DNA of 64,000 bases from Stentor coeruleus (Eukaryota > Ciliophora > Heterotrichea > Heterotrichida > Stentoridae): positions 1 through 64,000 of the forward strand of contig MPUH01000029.1 of assembly GCA_001970955.1 (NCBI GenBank), written 5' to 3'. The translations under genes and the position numbers were made by a program. Below the pieces are notes generated by a model, which worked only from the letters and a program-made list of their open reading frames with translations, ran no database searches and was not told the origin of the DNA. Positions within the stretch are counted from its first letter, which is position 1; each line of letters starts with the position of its first letter. Positions 30,634 to 40,522 of the stretch are shown piece after piece.

Positions 30634-32558
30634 ATGCAAAGACAAGGACCCAGATCTCAATCCGAGTCTGGTGGAGCGACAGCTATCCGTAAAGGTTACA
30701 ATCTAAACTCACAAAATCCAATGGGAGACCTGATGTCTCAAGGTAAATCTCTAAACATCGCAGTTAAAAAAATCCCCGTCATGCCTCCAGCAAGAAAATT
30801 TGAACCTGCCAAATTGAGTGGTAATGAAAACGATGAGCGTTATCAATATCTTATGAAGCGTGGGATAATACGTCGAGTAGAAAAAGATGAGAAAATAATT
30901 TTTGCTGAACTTCCAGGGTTAACAGGTGTCTTAGTTGTCTATAGAAGCCCTTCAGAAAGAAATACAAACCCCGAAAGATTGAATTTAGATCGTAGAGATT
31001 TAACTCAAATGCCTTTACTTGAAGGAGAAGAACGTTTAAGGCTTTTGAACTATCAACACAATTTAATTTCGAAAATTGAAAACTTACTTTCATTACCGAA
31101 TTTGATATTTTTAGACCTATATAACAATCAGATTAGAGAAATCAATGGCTTACAGACTGTACCTGCTTTAAGGGTATTGATGTTAGGGAAAAATCTTATT
31201 GATAAAATCAAGAACCTGAACTTTTTGACTAAATTAGATGTATTGGATTTACATAGTAATAAGATTACTAAGATTGAAAATTTGGCTCATTTACAAGAAC
31301 TTAGGGTACTAAATTTGGCTAATAATCAGATTTGTCTGGTTGATAATTTGGAGAGTCTTAAGGCTTTGACAGAAATAAATTTGAGGAGGAATTTGATTGA
31401 AGGTGTTAAGAGTCTTGGGCAACTTAATAAGATTCAGAGAGTTTTTCTTTCGAATAATAAACTGGAAAAGTTTGAAAGTATTGAGTGTTTAAGTGCCTGC
31501 CCATGTTTGAGCGAGCTTGCTTTAGATGGGAATCCTTTGCAGGTTTTACCAAATTATATGACTTGGATCATACAAAACTGCAAGTTTCTTATTCATTTAG
31601 ACTTGAAAAAAATCACTATTGACATGAGAGATTCAGTAATAAAACCAACAAAGCAAAGTGAATGTCAATCAATACCTTCAGAAAATTTAATATCTTCAAT
31701 TGCTGCAGAATGGAAACTAGAAATCGAAAGAATAAAATCTAAAGGACTAAACTCATTTAGAAGACGTAAAGAGATCCAAACTGAATCTTTAGTCCAATCT
31801 GGCCATGCAGAAATCGAAGGAGACTCCTCACTTTTCATCTACGGAAACGCTTTAGAAATCATAACCAAGGCTGAATTCCAAGACTCAATTTCCAACATTT
31901 CCTGTCAATATCTCCGTTTTGATTATATTGTACAAAACTCAGCCCTGGGTCGATTTAAGAAATTCCAAAACCTTAAAAAATTTACTTTTATCAACAACAA
32001 TTTGCATTCATGGATCCAATTAAGTAAATTAGAAGCTGTTTCAGGGCTTAATTCTCTTTATATAGAAAAAAATGATATTATTCGTACAGTTCTTTATAGA
32101 TATTTTGTTGTCTATAGGTTTCCTGGGGTTATAGAAATTAATAATCAAGTTGTTAATGAAGATGATAAAAATAAAGCTAAAGAACAATTTCAGGATTTTG
32201 ATAAAATTTTGTGTATGCCGAGTATTTTGGTATTTTATATATAGAAACCATTACATGAACATGAAGATAAAGATGCGCAGAAAAATTATAGGGTCATGTC
32301 TAAGAAAAATGCTGAGTTTTCTGTTGGGTATATACAGAAAATTCTTACTACAGCTATTGGGGTTGAACAGAAAATAAGGGTTTTAGAAGGGAAGCTAGAT
32401 AGTTATGCTGATAATGCGGTTAGGAGTACTGCTAAAGAACTAGCTTCAAAACATGCTGTGACTGAAGAGGTTTTGNTGCGGTTAGGAGTACTGCTAAAGA
32501 ACTAGCTTCAAAACATGCTGTGACTGAAGAGGTTTTGGTTGGGTTACTGAAGAATTAG
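30634..32558 (+). CDS. LRRC49-type leucine-rich-repeat protein
   Basis: Two exons joined by a 15-nt intron (32230-32244). After discarding one copy of the 61-nt duplication at 32415-32537 the product is about 615 aa. Eight SDS22-type LRRs (about 130-320) are followed by a cap and a mixed C-terminal region ending in a helix. The start of the LRR block (PERLNLDRRDLTQMPLL, then EERLRLLNYQHNLI) and FLDLYNNQI...LRVLMLGKN...LDVLDLHSNKITKIEN match LRRC49 closely. LRRC49 is a subunit of the tubulin polyglutamylase complex in animals, acting on ciliary and other microtubules, a sensible role in a heavily ciliated cell. Raw sequence makes the last exon look broken; that is an assembly artefact. Confidence 0.88.
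32230..32244 (+). other. 15-nt intron, LRRC49-type gene
   Basis: GTATTTTATATATAG, phase 0. Removal joins ...MPSIL to KPLHEHEDK. A at position 10. A longer 23-nt alternative starting at 32222 would shift the frame and is rejected. Confidence 0.88.
32415..32537. repeat. Exact 61-nt duplication around a single N (assembly artefact)
   Basis: 32415-32475 equals 32477-32537, with N at 32476. It lies inside the last exon of the LRRC49-type gene and shifts its frame; with one copy removed, the frame runs through to TAG at 32556. Confidence 0.92.
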
Positions 32559-32634
32559 ATATTTTGTATTTGTTTAATCATATAATTTTCATGAAGTATT
32601 TTCGATACAAATTTACACCTTTAAACTCTAATTC

Positions 32635-34002
32635 CTAAACTAATTTATCGTTTATTTCGAGCACTTGAGCTAATTCTTCAATGCTTGGCCTTTTAGTAAA
32701 ATTTAAAGACAAACTTTTCAAAATGCATTCCATAATATTTTCATATCCAGTAAATTCCTTTATAACAATCGCAGCCAAGCTTGATTCAAAATTTAAATTA
32801 CCCCACTTATCTATCATCTTATCAGTAATCATACTTAAAACACATGCAGCACAAGACCAAACATCTCTTGCCTCTAAATTCGTAATACTTCTTTTAGATT
32901 CAAATTTCTTATAATAATACTCACAAGAAGCAATTTCTGGGGGCAAATATTTTTTATTAACTTTTAGTCCTTCTTTATTTAATGCTATTCCTTCTAAATA
33001 ACTCTTATTTACTCTTCTATATTCAAACACAGAATTCACAAGCTTATATTTCAAACCACCTGGAAAACTTGGATTTGAATATACTAAAATATTTTCTGGG
33101 CATATATCCAGATGATAGTCTATCCCACACTTTTTATATTTTTTTAAATCTGAAATAAGATCTTTATATAATTGGAAGGCTTGTAAGATCCTTTGATCCC
33201 TGAGTTTAGCTTTTTCTTGATTTTTTTTTTTGCAAAATGCTAAAATGTTTTCTTTCAAAACTTCTTTTGCTTCTTCTAGGAATACTAAACATATCGGGAT
33301 TTTTTCATGGATTTTAAGCATATGCCCATAGAACTTAGGGAATATACCCATTTCATAATAACGCTTTTCTCTATCTGAAAATGCAACACAATTTTCTATA
33401 AGTATTGCTAATGAGCCAATCGATTTATTTTTATATTTTATTTTTGCTTTGCTTATAATATTATTAGAGAAAGGGTATATTTTTTTTATATCATATTTTT
33501 CAATTGCAACTCCTTCTTGGCAATTAGAAGAATTTTTTAGTAAGCTTATATTAAAAGTGATTGTTCTATTGAATTCATTTTCAGTATCTTGAGGATAATT
33601 TTCATTTTCTTCTTCTGTGATATGTTCTCTTAATAGATTAAATGAACTAGTTATTGTCTTATTGAAAAGTTCATTTTTATCTATTGTATCTTCAATTGGT
33701 TCCCTACAAATTTTTGAAAGACTTTTTCGATTGTTCATTTTATATTTTAAAGATTTGATTCTTGTTTCAAGGATTGCTAATGTTTGAAATGGATCTTGAT
33801 TAGAACGAGCCCAGTTCTTAAAAAGCTTTAGGGTGTTTAAACATGCTTTTGGGATAATTAAATAAACTAGCAGATTGCGAAATACTCGAGGATTTCGGTC
33901 TATTGCTTGACATGATGAGAAGAATATATCGATATCATATTCGTTTAGAATTTCGATTGTAAAGAAGTCAACCAGGTTAAAGATGCCTTGATCTGAATCC
34001 AT
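32635..34002 (-). CDS. Kinase-fold protein, probable pseudokinase, 455 aa
   Basis: The C-terminal half (about 190-450) has protein-kinase landmarks: catalytic-loop HLDICPENIL, an activation-segment end LPPEIA (APE-like), and DVWSCAACVLSMIT for the F-helix. The DFG position reads NSV (in KLVNSVFE), so the Mg-binding Asp is missing, and no glycine-rich loop or VAIK lysine is visible in the N-lobe. It is therefore probably not an active kinase. The N-terminal 190 residues are helical and unassigned. A paralogue with the same layout lies at 44171. ATATAAA precedes the ATG; stop TAG. Confidence 0.78.
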   Translation of the reverse strand: MDSDQGIFNLVDFFTIEILNEYDIDIFFSSCQAIDRNPRVFRNLLVYLIIPKACLNTLKLFKNWARSNQDPFQTLAILETRIKSLKYKMNNRKSLSKICREPIEDTIDKNELFNKTITSSFNLLREHITEEENENYPQDTENEFNRTITFNISLLKNSSNCQEGVAIEKYDIKKIYPFSNNIISKAKIKYKNKSIGSLAILIENCVAFSDREKRYYEMGIFPKFYGHMLKIHEKIPICLVFLEEAKEVLKENILAFCKKKNQEKAKLRDQRILQAFQLYKDLISDLKKYKKCGIDYHLDICPENILVYSNPSFPGGLKYKLVNSVFEYRRVNKSYLEGIALNKEGLKVNKKYLPPEIASCEYYYKKFESKRSITNLEARDVWSCAACVLSMITDKMIDKWGNLNFESSLAAIVIKEFTGYENIMECILKSLSLNFTKRPSIEELAQVLEINDKLV

Positions 34003-34417
34003 TTTTTATATGCTTTATGGAGGATGATATATCATGTATAAAGAAGATTTTTGAATGAAATAGGATTTTTTAATAAAGGAAATGCTTTTTCGGTATGATC
34101 ATGGTATATATGTGGTAATTATTACTTATGCTAAAAATGTAAAATGTAGATTAATTTGTATTTGCAGATATATTTTCAGTATCAAATTCATTTTTCAAAC
34201 TTATGAGAAATTTATAGCAATCACAAAAATAATTCTATCCTTCAGATTTAGCATAGTTTTATATATAAAAAGTGAATCATTTCAGCCATGCTATAATTAT
34301 AAATTTTTCTAGATAAAATATTTTTAAAATTAAATAAGCATTAGAAATTATTATACTAAATATCTTATTAGTATTTTTTAGACTCTAAATCCATCATATA
34401 AAAGCATCTTAATTACT
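34003..34417. other. Intergenic gap (415 nt)
   Basis: Between the pseudokinase start and the armadillo gene stop. AT-rich. A 76-codon plus-strand frame at 34082 has no recognisable content and is not supported. Confidence 0.6.
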
Positions 34418-37005
34418 CTATTTCTTTTTAATATTAAACTTCCCTAATTCATTTTTGTTAATAGAAGATATAAGTTTTGCTAAAGGTGCCTCATTCCTAA
34501 CATCAGAATTAGATGAAAGTTGCTTTAATACCAATACAGCTCCATTAGACCCTGCAATATCAACATTTTCTGCACTTCCAAGAAGAGCTTTAAGCAATGT
34601 TAATAAGCTTTTAATAATCTCAAGAGATAAGTTTTCAGTAAGTTTTTTAAGTATCAACGGTATATAAAGTGGGCCGAATTGTTTACGAAATGAACTGCTT
34701 TTATCAGACATAAGTTCGAAAATCCAAACAATTTTCGGTATAAGCTCATCATATTTGCTTACATAATCCTTGCATTCATTTCTAAAAGATTCATTACTAA
34801 GTAGATAATCTAATGTTGCATAATCTTTAGCTATAGCAATAAGTGCAGTAAAAGCTTTACTTAAAACTTCTCCTGATAAATAAGCTTTATCGATAATTTT
34901 TCCTGTTATTATATTAGTCACAGATTCACGGATTTCAGCTGCTATAGTTTTTCTTCTTGATGGCTCAGTAGCAAGATTTGTTATTAACATAAGTGTATAA
35001 GCTAAAAGTTTTTGATCTTTTGTGGTTAAGCGTTTTATAATATTAAATCTTTGTTTATAAAGAGTTTGTTTGTTTTCTCGGTTGCTGTAGGTGAGATTTA
35101 TTAGAGATATTGCTGCTTGGGAAGCTAAACTGTAGTTTTTACCTGAGAATATTTCTATATNATTAGAGATATTGCTGCTTGGGAAGCTAAACTGTAGTTT
35201 TTACCTGAGAATATTTCTATATAATGATTTATAAGAGGCTTTAAAACACTGAGCTCACTGGCTTCTTCGATACCTACAGTAACTCTACAAATCACTCCTT
35301 TTAACTCAAGTGATGTCCAAGAACTCTGTAACAAATAAATTAACAAATTCGGATAGACATTAACATCACCACTAATATCTAGTTCTCTTTGTAAATATCC
35401 ACTCTCTACTAAACATATCATAACTTTTTCATTAAAAGTCCATTTCCTCGAATCCCCTTTTTTATTAAAGCAATCCTTCAATAAATTAGTTATCGGATCA
35501 TAAAGATCCTCACTATCTTTTTCACTCTCCTCATTGATTTTCCGTACATGTAAAAGCTGCTTAATACATTTTTTCAACGTGCTTAAATTCGTAATTTCCC
35601 TTAAAGACCCTCCCATAACAGCATTTATAACCTCTTCCAAAGTAAACCGACTATAAAAAAGTCCTCCATCTAAAGTATAAGCCAAATACCTGCAAACTTT
35701 TTCACACCATTTCATATGTCCCTGGCTTTTTTTATCAGGTGATTTCGACAAATTCATGAATTCTTCAATAACTTTTTCTGGGGAAATTTTTTCATTCCCA
35801 TCAACTTCAGGGATTTTTTTAATTTCATTCAACAACTCAGAGTATTCTTGTTTTGGGGATTCTTGATTGATGATTTTTAATATGCTTTGAATAAAACGAT
35901 AAGCATGTTTCAAAGATTTCGGTTTTATAGCTAAGTGTAATTGATAGAAATTCGCTGTTTCTTCATCCATTATTAGAGCATCACATCTTTGTGTTAAAAT
36001 AAGAGTATAATATTCATTAGAAATCCCTTTTGTAAAAATACTATCAGCAGGTTCGGAACTGACTTTTCTAGCATTTTCTCCACCATATGTAAAGAAAATA
36101 AAATCTTGTCCTGAGTCCATAAGCGGCGGTATAAATTTTCTCCTTAACACAATCACTGATATATACAAATTTTTCATTTTAAGTAACACTTCCCAACCTC
36201 TCCATGAAGCTAAATCAACAACAATATTCATTTTCTTCATGTATGGAGAATTTTTTAAAAAACAATACCCATCTTTAGATTCTTTTTTCTCTTCTTCAGT
36301 ACTCACCAAACTTTCTGCTAAACTTTCTGCTATAGTCTCAGTTTTAGACCTTAAATCTTCCCTAATAAACTCTAATTGTTTTGTATCTTCAATATTCACC
36401 CTTAAAAAATACTCAACCAATTTCTCATCTTTTCCTTTAAATTCTCCAATCAGTTGTGATTTCTCTAAATAATTAGGGTAAAAATAACAATACCCTTTTT
36501 GCTCATCTTTTTGTGAAGAATTAGAACAATATGCATATTTTTCTTTACTACTCATGTCTTTAACTTTTGCTTTATATTTTTTCAAATCAATTTTCTCTTG
36601 ATCAACCCTTAAAACCCCGATTTTTGATAACCTCCACATATAATCAGTTTCCCAATAACATCTTAAATGCTTTAAGAGTAGTTCTTTTTCTGAAGATATG
36701 ACTGTAACTTTTGCTGGGATTCCTTTTGGCCTATCATCATTTATTTCTATACGTAAAACATCTTCTGTACCACTTGAACTTTTGTTTTGCTCGACAATTC
36801 GGACTAAATGTGCATAGAAAACTTCACCAAGAAGTTCTTGCATGGTTTGATCTAAAAGAAACATAGAGTGTTCACCAAGACACATAATAATAGGTACGCT
36901 AAAAGGTTCACTTTTTTCTATACCAACATGGGTTACTTGACAGAAATATCTGATTGGGGCTTCAAGTTTAGCTTTAAGTGCTTCGAGAAGGGCTCTGGAC
37001 TGCAT
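34418..37005 (-). CDS. Armadillo-like helical protein, about 841 aa
   Basis: One gene that the raw sequence splits in two. With one copy of the 61-nt duplication at 35100-35222 removed, the N-terminal 616-aa part runs in frame through AAISLINLTYSNRENKQ into the C-terminal part. The C-terminal third (about 480-841) is made of helical repeats resembling armadillo/HEAT (LASQAAISL, LLITNLA-like and LLTLLKALLGSAEN segments). The N-terminal 140 residues are mixed alpha/beta and could be a PH- or FERM-like fold; the middle is charged and unassigned. I do not recognise the family. There is no signal peptide or membrane segment. Stop is TAA. Confidence 0.75.
35100..35222. repeat. Exact 61-nt duplication around a single N (assembly artefact)
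   Basis: 35100-35160 equals 35162-35222, with N at 35161. It sits within the armadillo-like coding region and causes a false stop. Confidence 0.92.
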
Positions 37006-37901
37006 TTTTACCTAAAATTTATTATGTTAATCTTAGTTCAGAGATTAAAAAGAAAAAAATTGTTTTAAAGGGTTTGTAATTTTTGTTTAAGGGTTTTTAT
37101 GTTTATTGGGATTATAATTTGATAAGGCTCTTTTGAAGATCTTGGATTTTTTTTTTTGAGGCTTTTTTATTGTTTTAGTTAGAAAAACTTTTGCTTTTTT
37201 TTTGATGTGATGGGTAATGGTAAGATAATTTTTTAGGTTTAGTATTTAGATTTTTTATTAAAACATTGAGGAATTGTTATGGAGATTTTAGATATAAGCT
37301 GATGCATTTACTGATGTTTTGGTAAAGAGTGAAATTTATGTTGAAGTTGCAGATGGTTAATTTTGCATTGAACTTGTTTGGTATTTCAAGGGAATATGCT
37401 AAAAATAGGATTAGGAGACTAAAAATGGAAATGAATTTATTACGATTTTTGAGGATGAAAGATAATAGGCAATTAGTTATAAGATTTTTATAAAATGATT
37501 TGAGTTATAATTAATATATAAAACATGAAAGAAAGGGATTTTAAATAAGAGAGTGATAGTTTTTTTTGCCTGAGAATATATCTTTTTGTAAAGATTTTGA
37601 TGTTTAAATAAAATCATTAAATTGTTTGATATTAATTTCTTAAGCCTATAAACTCCAAAGCAAGTATATCCACAATATCTTAACTAAAAACTCTTTATTC
37701 AATAAAATATACAATAAACTAATAAAATCACATAGATTTTTTGCTTAAATTCTAACAAACCCAATTTTAAATCCTCACAATATACTTAAATTCAATTATC
37801 AGTTTCTCATATTCAACAAAAAAAACAAATATTTGACTTTATTTTCTATAGTGAAATTCACATGCTATTTCCATACTAAGCGTTTTATATATATAAACTA
37901 A
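37006..37901. other. Divergent intergenic region (896 nt)
   Basis: C-poor from 37020 to about 37600 (5' flank of the minus-strand armadillo gene) and G-poor from about 37630 to 37900 (5' flank of the plus-strand MG-C gene). The flip is sharp. No RNA gene or repeat recognised. Confidence 0.65.
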
Positions 37902-38207
37902 ATGGGTGCATGCATATCTAAAAAGCAAACTCACAAACTCCAAAAACACTCAAAAGACCCAAAAAGCAATGAAATCATCAAAAAAACTTCACTTCAGACA
38001 AGCACTAGTAGTTTGACTACCCCAACTTTTTATAGTAAAATTTTGACAAGAATTGTTTTAAGGCAGCCGGTGTTACAAGATTTGAAACAAAATAAACTAT
38101 ATGCGTCAAGAATGCAAAAAAATGATACTGAAAGTACAACAGCTATACAAAATATAGCGAGTGACAAAAAAAATTATGTTTTTGAAATAGGTAAAGACAG
38201 TAATTAA
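37902..38207 (+). CDS. Small protein with N-terminal myristoylation/palmitoylation signal, 101 aa
   Basis: The N-terminus MGACISKKQ fits N-myristoylation (Gly2, Ser6) plus Cys4 palmitoylation, and is followed by basic residues that help membrane binding. The rest is Ser/Thr/Lys-rich without a known fold. Likely held at the inner face of a membrane. Second of three small MG-x-C proteins here; outside the first ten residues they do not look alike. TATATATAA lies shortly before the ATG; stop TAA. Confidence 0.6.
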   Translation: MGACISKKQTHKLQKHSKDPKSNEIIKKTSLQTSTSSLTTPTFYSKILTRIVLRQPVLQDLKQNKLYASRMQKNDTESTTAIQNIASDKKNYVFEIGKDSN

Positions 38208-38305
38208 TTATGTATATTAAAGTTTAGTTTTTTTTTAAGTTTTAGATTAAGATTTTGCGCTTTTTTGCTTTAAAAACTTTTTTCAGCATGATTGGTTTTT
38301 TACTG

Positions 38306-38521
38306 GAGTTATCACTGGAAAATGATAATTTTTAAATAGTTTGGCGGAATGCTTGGGTTTGATAGTTTGAGTTTGTTATGAGGTTTATATTAATTAGGAT
38401 TAGATAAATTTATCACCAGCCAAGTACTGACTATTTTTTTTTGTTGNGAGTTATCACTGGAAAATGATAATTTTTAAATAGTTTGGCGGAATGCTTGGGT
38501 TTGATAGTTTGAGTTTGTTAT
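38306..38521. repeat. 74-nt duplication flanking a single N (probable assembly artefact)
   Basis: 38306-38379 equals 38448-38521; N at 38447. Unlike the other cases, 67 nt of unmatched sequence (38380-38446) lies between the left copy and the N, perhaps a poor contig end. Confidence 0.8.
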
Positions 38522-38884
38522 TATTGATTTTTGTTTCTCTTAGTATTTATCAGCAATTTTTTCTTCTTTGTAACATACTATTTTACACTAGGACTATATT
38601 TTTTTCACACTAAAAATCTGAAGATAAATCCGCAGTAAAAACCCTATCGATACTTAAGGCTTACTACTTTTTTTTCCATTAAAAGTACATAATTTTATAT
38701 TAATTATAATGCTGAATAAAATGATAGAGAACAATCCGGTAAGATTATTAGTTAAAATGGTAGGAATATAACAATAAATCTATAGGTATATAATTTAACA
38801 TAAATATATAAACATCTATTAAGAAACTCTATTTAAAATAATCAATTTTTTTTCAATACAAATCCACAACAAAAAGTTTAAAGT

Positions 38885-39015
38885 TTAAAGTAGGTGACAG
38901 TTAAGGTGACATGGTTTAAACCTTGTCCGATCAAGGTTTGTTTGTCCTACGATCACTTTCTTTGGGCAGATTCGGTATGTTAAACCACTTGTTGTCGCTG
39001 GTTATATGACTTTTC
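38885..39015. ncRNA. Candidate structured non-coding RNA, strand uncertain
   Basis: This stretch is clearly richer in G and C than the flanking spacer and has no open frame. It contains a perfect 8-bp hairpin (AAACCTTG 38918-38925, loop TCCGAT, CAAGGTTT 38932-38939) nested in a longer pairing: GTAG 38890-38893 with CTAC 38947-38950 and GACA 38896-38899 with TGTC 38943-38946. A T run lies near 39011 on the plus strand. I could not match it to tRNA, U1-U6, U3, SRP, RNase P or 5S signatures. Could also be a regulatory element. Confidence 0.35.
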
Positions 39016-39221
39016 ACTACAAAAACCTATATAAAATCTTTTATCCAAAATACTTTATATTAAAATACAACACCTTATATCCTTATAACCTAAAACTCTC
39101 AACCTCAGCAAAAATTCTTAAAACATTATCCCATATCTTAAAAGCCTCATCCTAAAAGTTATTCCAAAAAACTTTAACACAAAATTTTAACTTAACCTTA
39201 AACTCATTAACATATAAACAT

Positions 39222-40394
39222 ATGGAAAAAAAAAGGAACTCTTCCAGAGGTGACGAAAAAATAAACGAAGGTCGTTCAGGTCATTACTCAAGCGTAGAAC
39301 GTGCATCTCCCCGTAAACATAAAGTCCGCATCCATCTTCTCGACAACGAATTCAAAACAATTTACCTAGATTTCGGGGCTAAAGTTCAAGATGCCTTAGA
39401 TATTCTTTCAAATAAAATGCATATAACAGACATTGATAATTTTGGGATTTTTGAAGAATGGGCTCATAATGGTAAAGTTGAAGATCGTTTATTAAGCCCA
39501 GAAAGTATAATTTCAGAACCTAAAGCTAGAAAAGTTGAAAAAAAACTCATTTTAAAATGTAAACTTTTCAGAGAACTCAATATAATCAATGCTAATGAGT
39601 TCTGTACTCATCTTTATTATATCCAAACGAAATCTAATATTTTAAGCGGTTATTATTATGCTGGTCTAAGTAATGCTACAGCTTTAGCATCATTACAAAT
39701 GCAGATTGAATTCGGGGCTTATTGTCCCGAAAAGCATAAATTAGGGTTTATGCAATCAAGAATAAGAGATTTTGTGAGTAATCAACTACTTGAAAAATAT
39801 GGAGGGAAACATATGGAAATGCTTATTTTAGATAGTTATTCAGAAAGTTCATGTGTAATTTTTATATAGAAATCCTTGATTTTACTTAAAAAGTGTTATG
39901 TTATCGAAGCTATGAAACTTGTTATTTTCGGGTGTAGGTTTTTCCCAGCTCGGCAAAGGAAATCCCGTGCTTTACCTGAGCATTTGATGATAGGAGTGAG
40001 TTCTAATGGGATAACTTTGGTGAAATCTGACACAAGAGAGTTTTTAAGACAATGGAAATTTGGTGATTTGTATAGATGGGGTTTTACAGAAGCAGCATTT
40101 TATATGCAGTTAAAAAGTATGAAAGATAGTAACGCTGGGTCAATTTGGGAACTTTTTTGTAATGAAGGGGAAAATATATGCGAATTATTAAATTTATATC
40201 AGAATTGCATATTACAAGATATTGAGAGTCTTCCACATAGGGTTGTGTTTAGTGAAGATTTAGCAGTTATAAAAATTCAAGCTTGTTGGAGAGGATATAT
40301 GTTAAGGAAAAGACTTAGGGATTTACAGAAGGAAATGGCATGTAAGGTTATTGCTAGAGCGTGGTTAGAGTTTAGAGAAATGGGTCTGAGATGA
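39222..40394 (+). CDS. FERM-domain protein with C-terminal IQ motif
   Basis: Two exons joined by a 15-nt intron (39855-39869) give 385 aa. Residues about 23-110 look like FERM lobe F1 (ubiquitin-like; VRIHLLDNEFKTIYLDF, then GIFEEW), about 115-215 lobe F2, and about 230-320 lobe F3 (PH-like; GVSSNGITLV...FLRQWKFGDLYRWGF). The pattern is nearest to MyTH4-FERM tails of class VII-type myosins, but there is no motor and no MyTH4. An IQ motif follows (VIKIQACWRGYMLRKRL, about 343-359), a calmodulin or light-chain site. So it could link membrane or cargo to a calmodulin-type partner. TATAA lies about 6 nt before the ATG; stop TGA. Confidence 0.8.
39855..39869 (+). other. 15-nt intron, FERM+IQ gene
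   Basis: GTAATTTTTATATAG, phase 0; joins ...SESSC to KSLILLKKC. A at position 10. Confidence 0.9.
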
Positions 40395-40522
40395 GTTTCT
40401 GTTTTGGATAAGTTAATTGCGTAAGAGTTATATTTTTTAAAGCTTATCGTATAAAGTTTTACTGTTAATTATGATTTTTTATATAAGTGGGAAATATTAA
40501 TTATGCTATAAACTATATAAAA

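Larger units (their letters stand above)
38208..39221. other. Intergenic region with duplication and RNA candidate
   Basis: About 1 kb. Holds the 74-nt duplication at 38306-38521 and the structured stretch at 38885-39015. The last 200 nt are G-poor 5' flank of the FERM gene. Confidence 0.6.

Noticed and set aside
34082-34312. 76-codon plus-strand frame
   Set aside because: Lies in the 5' flank of the minus-strand pseudokinase; composition typical of spacer.
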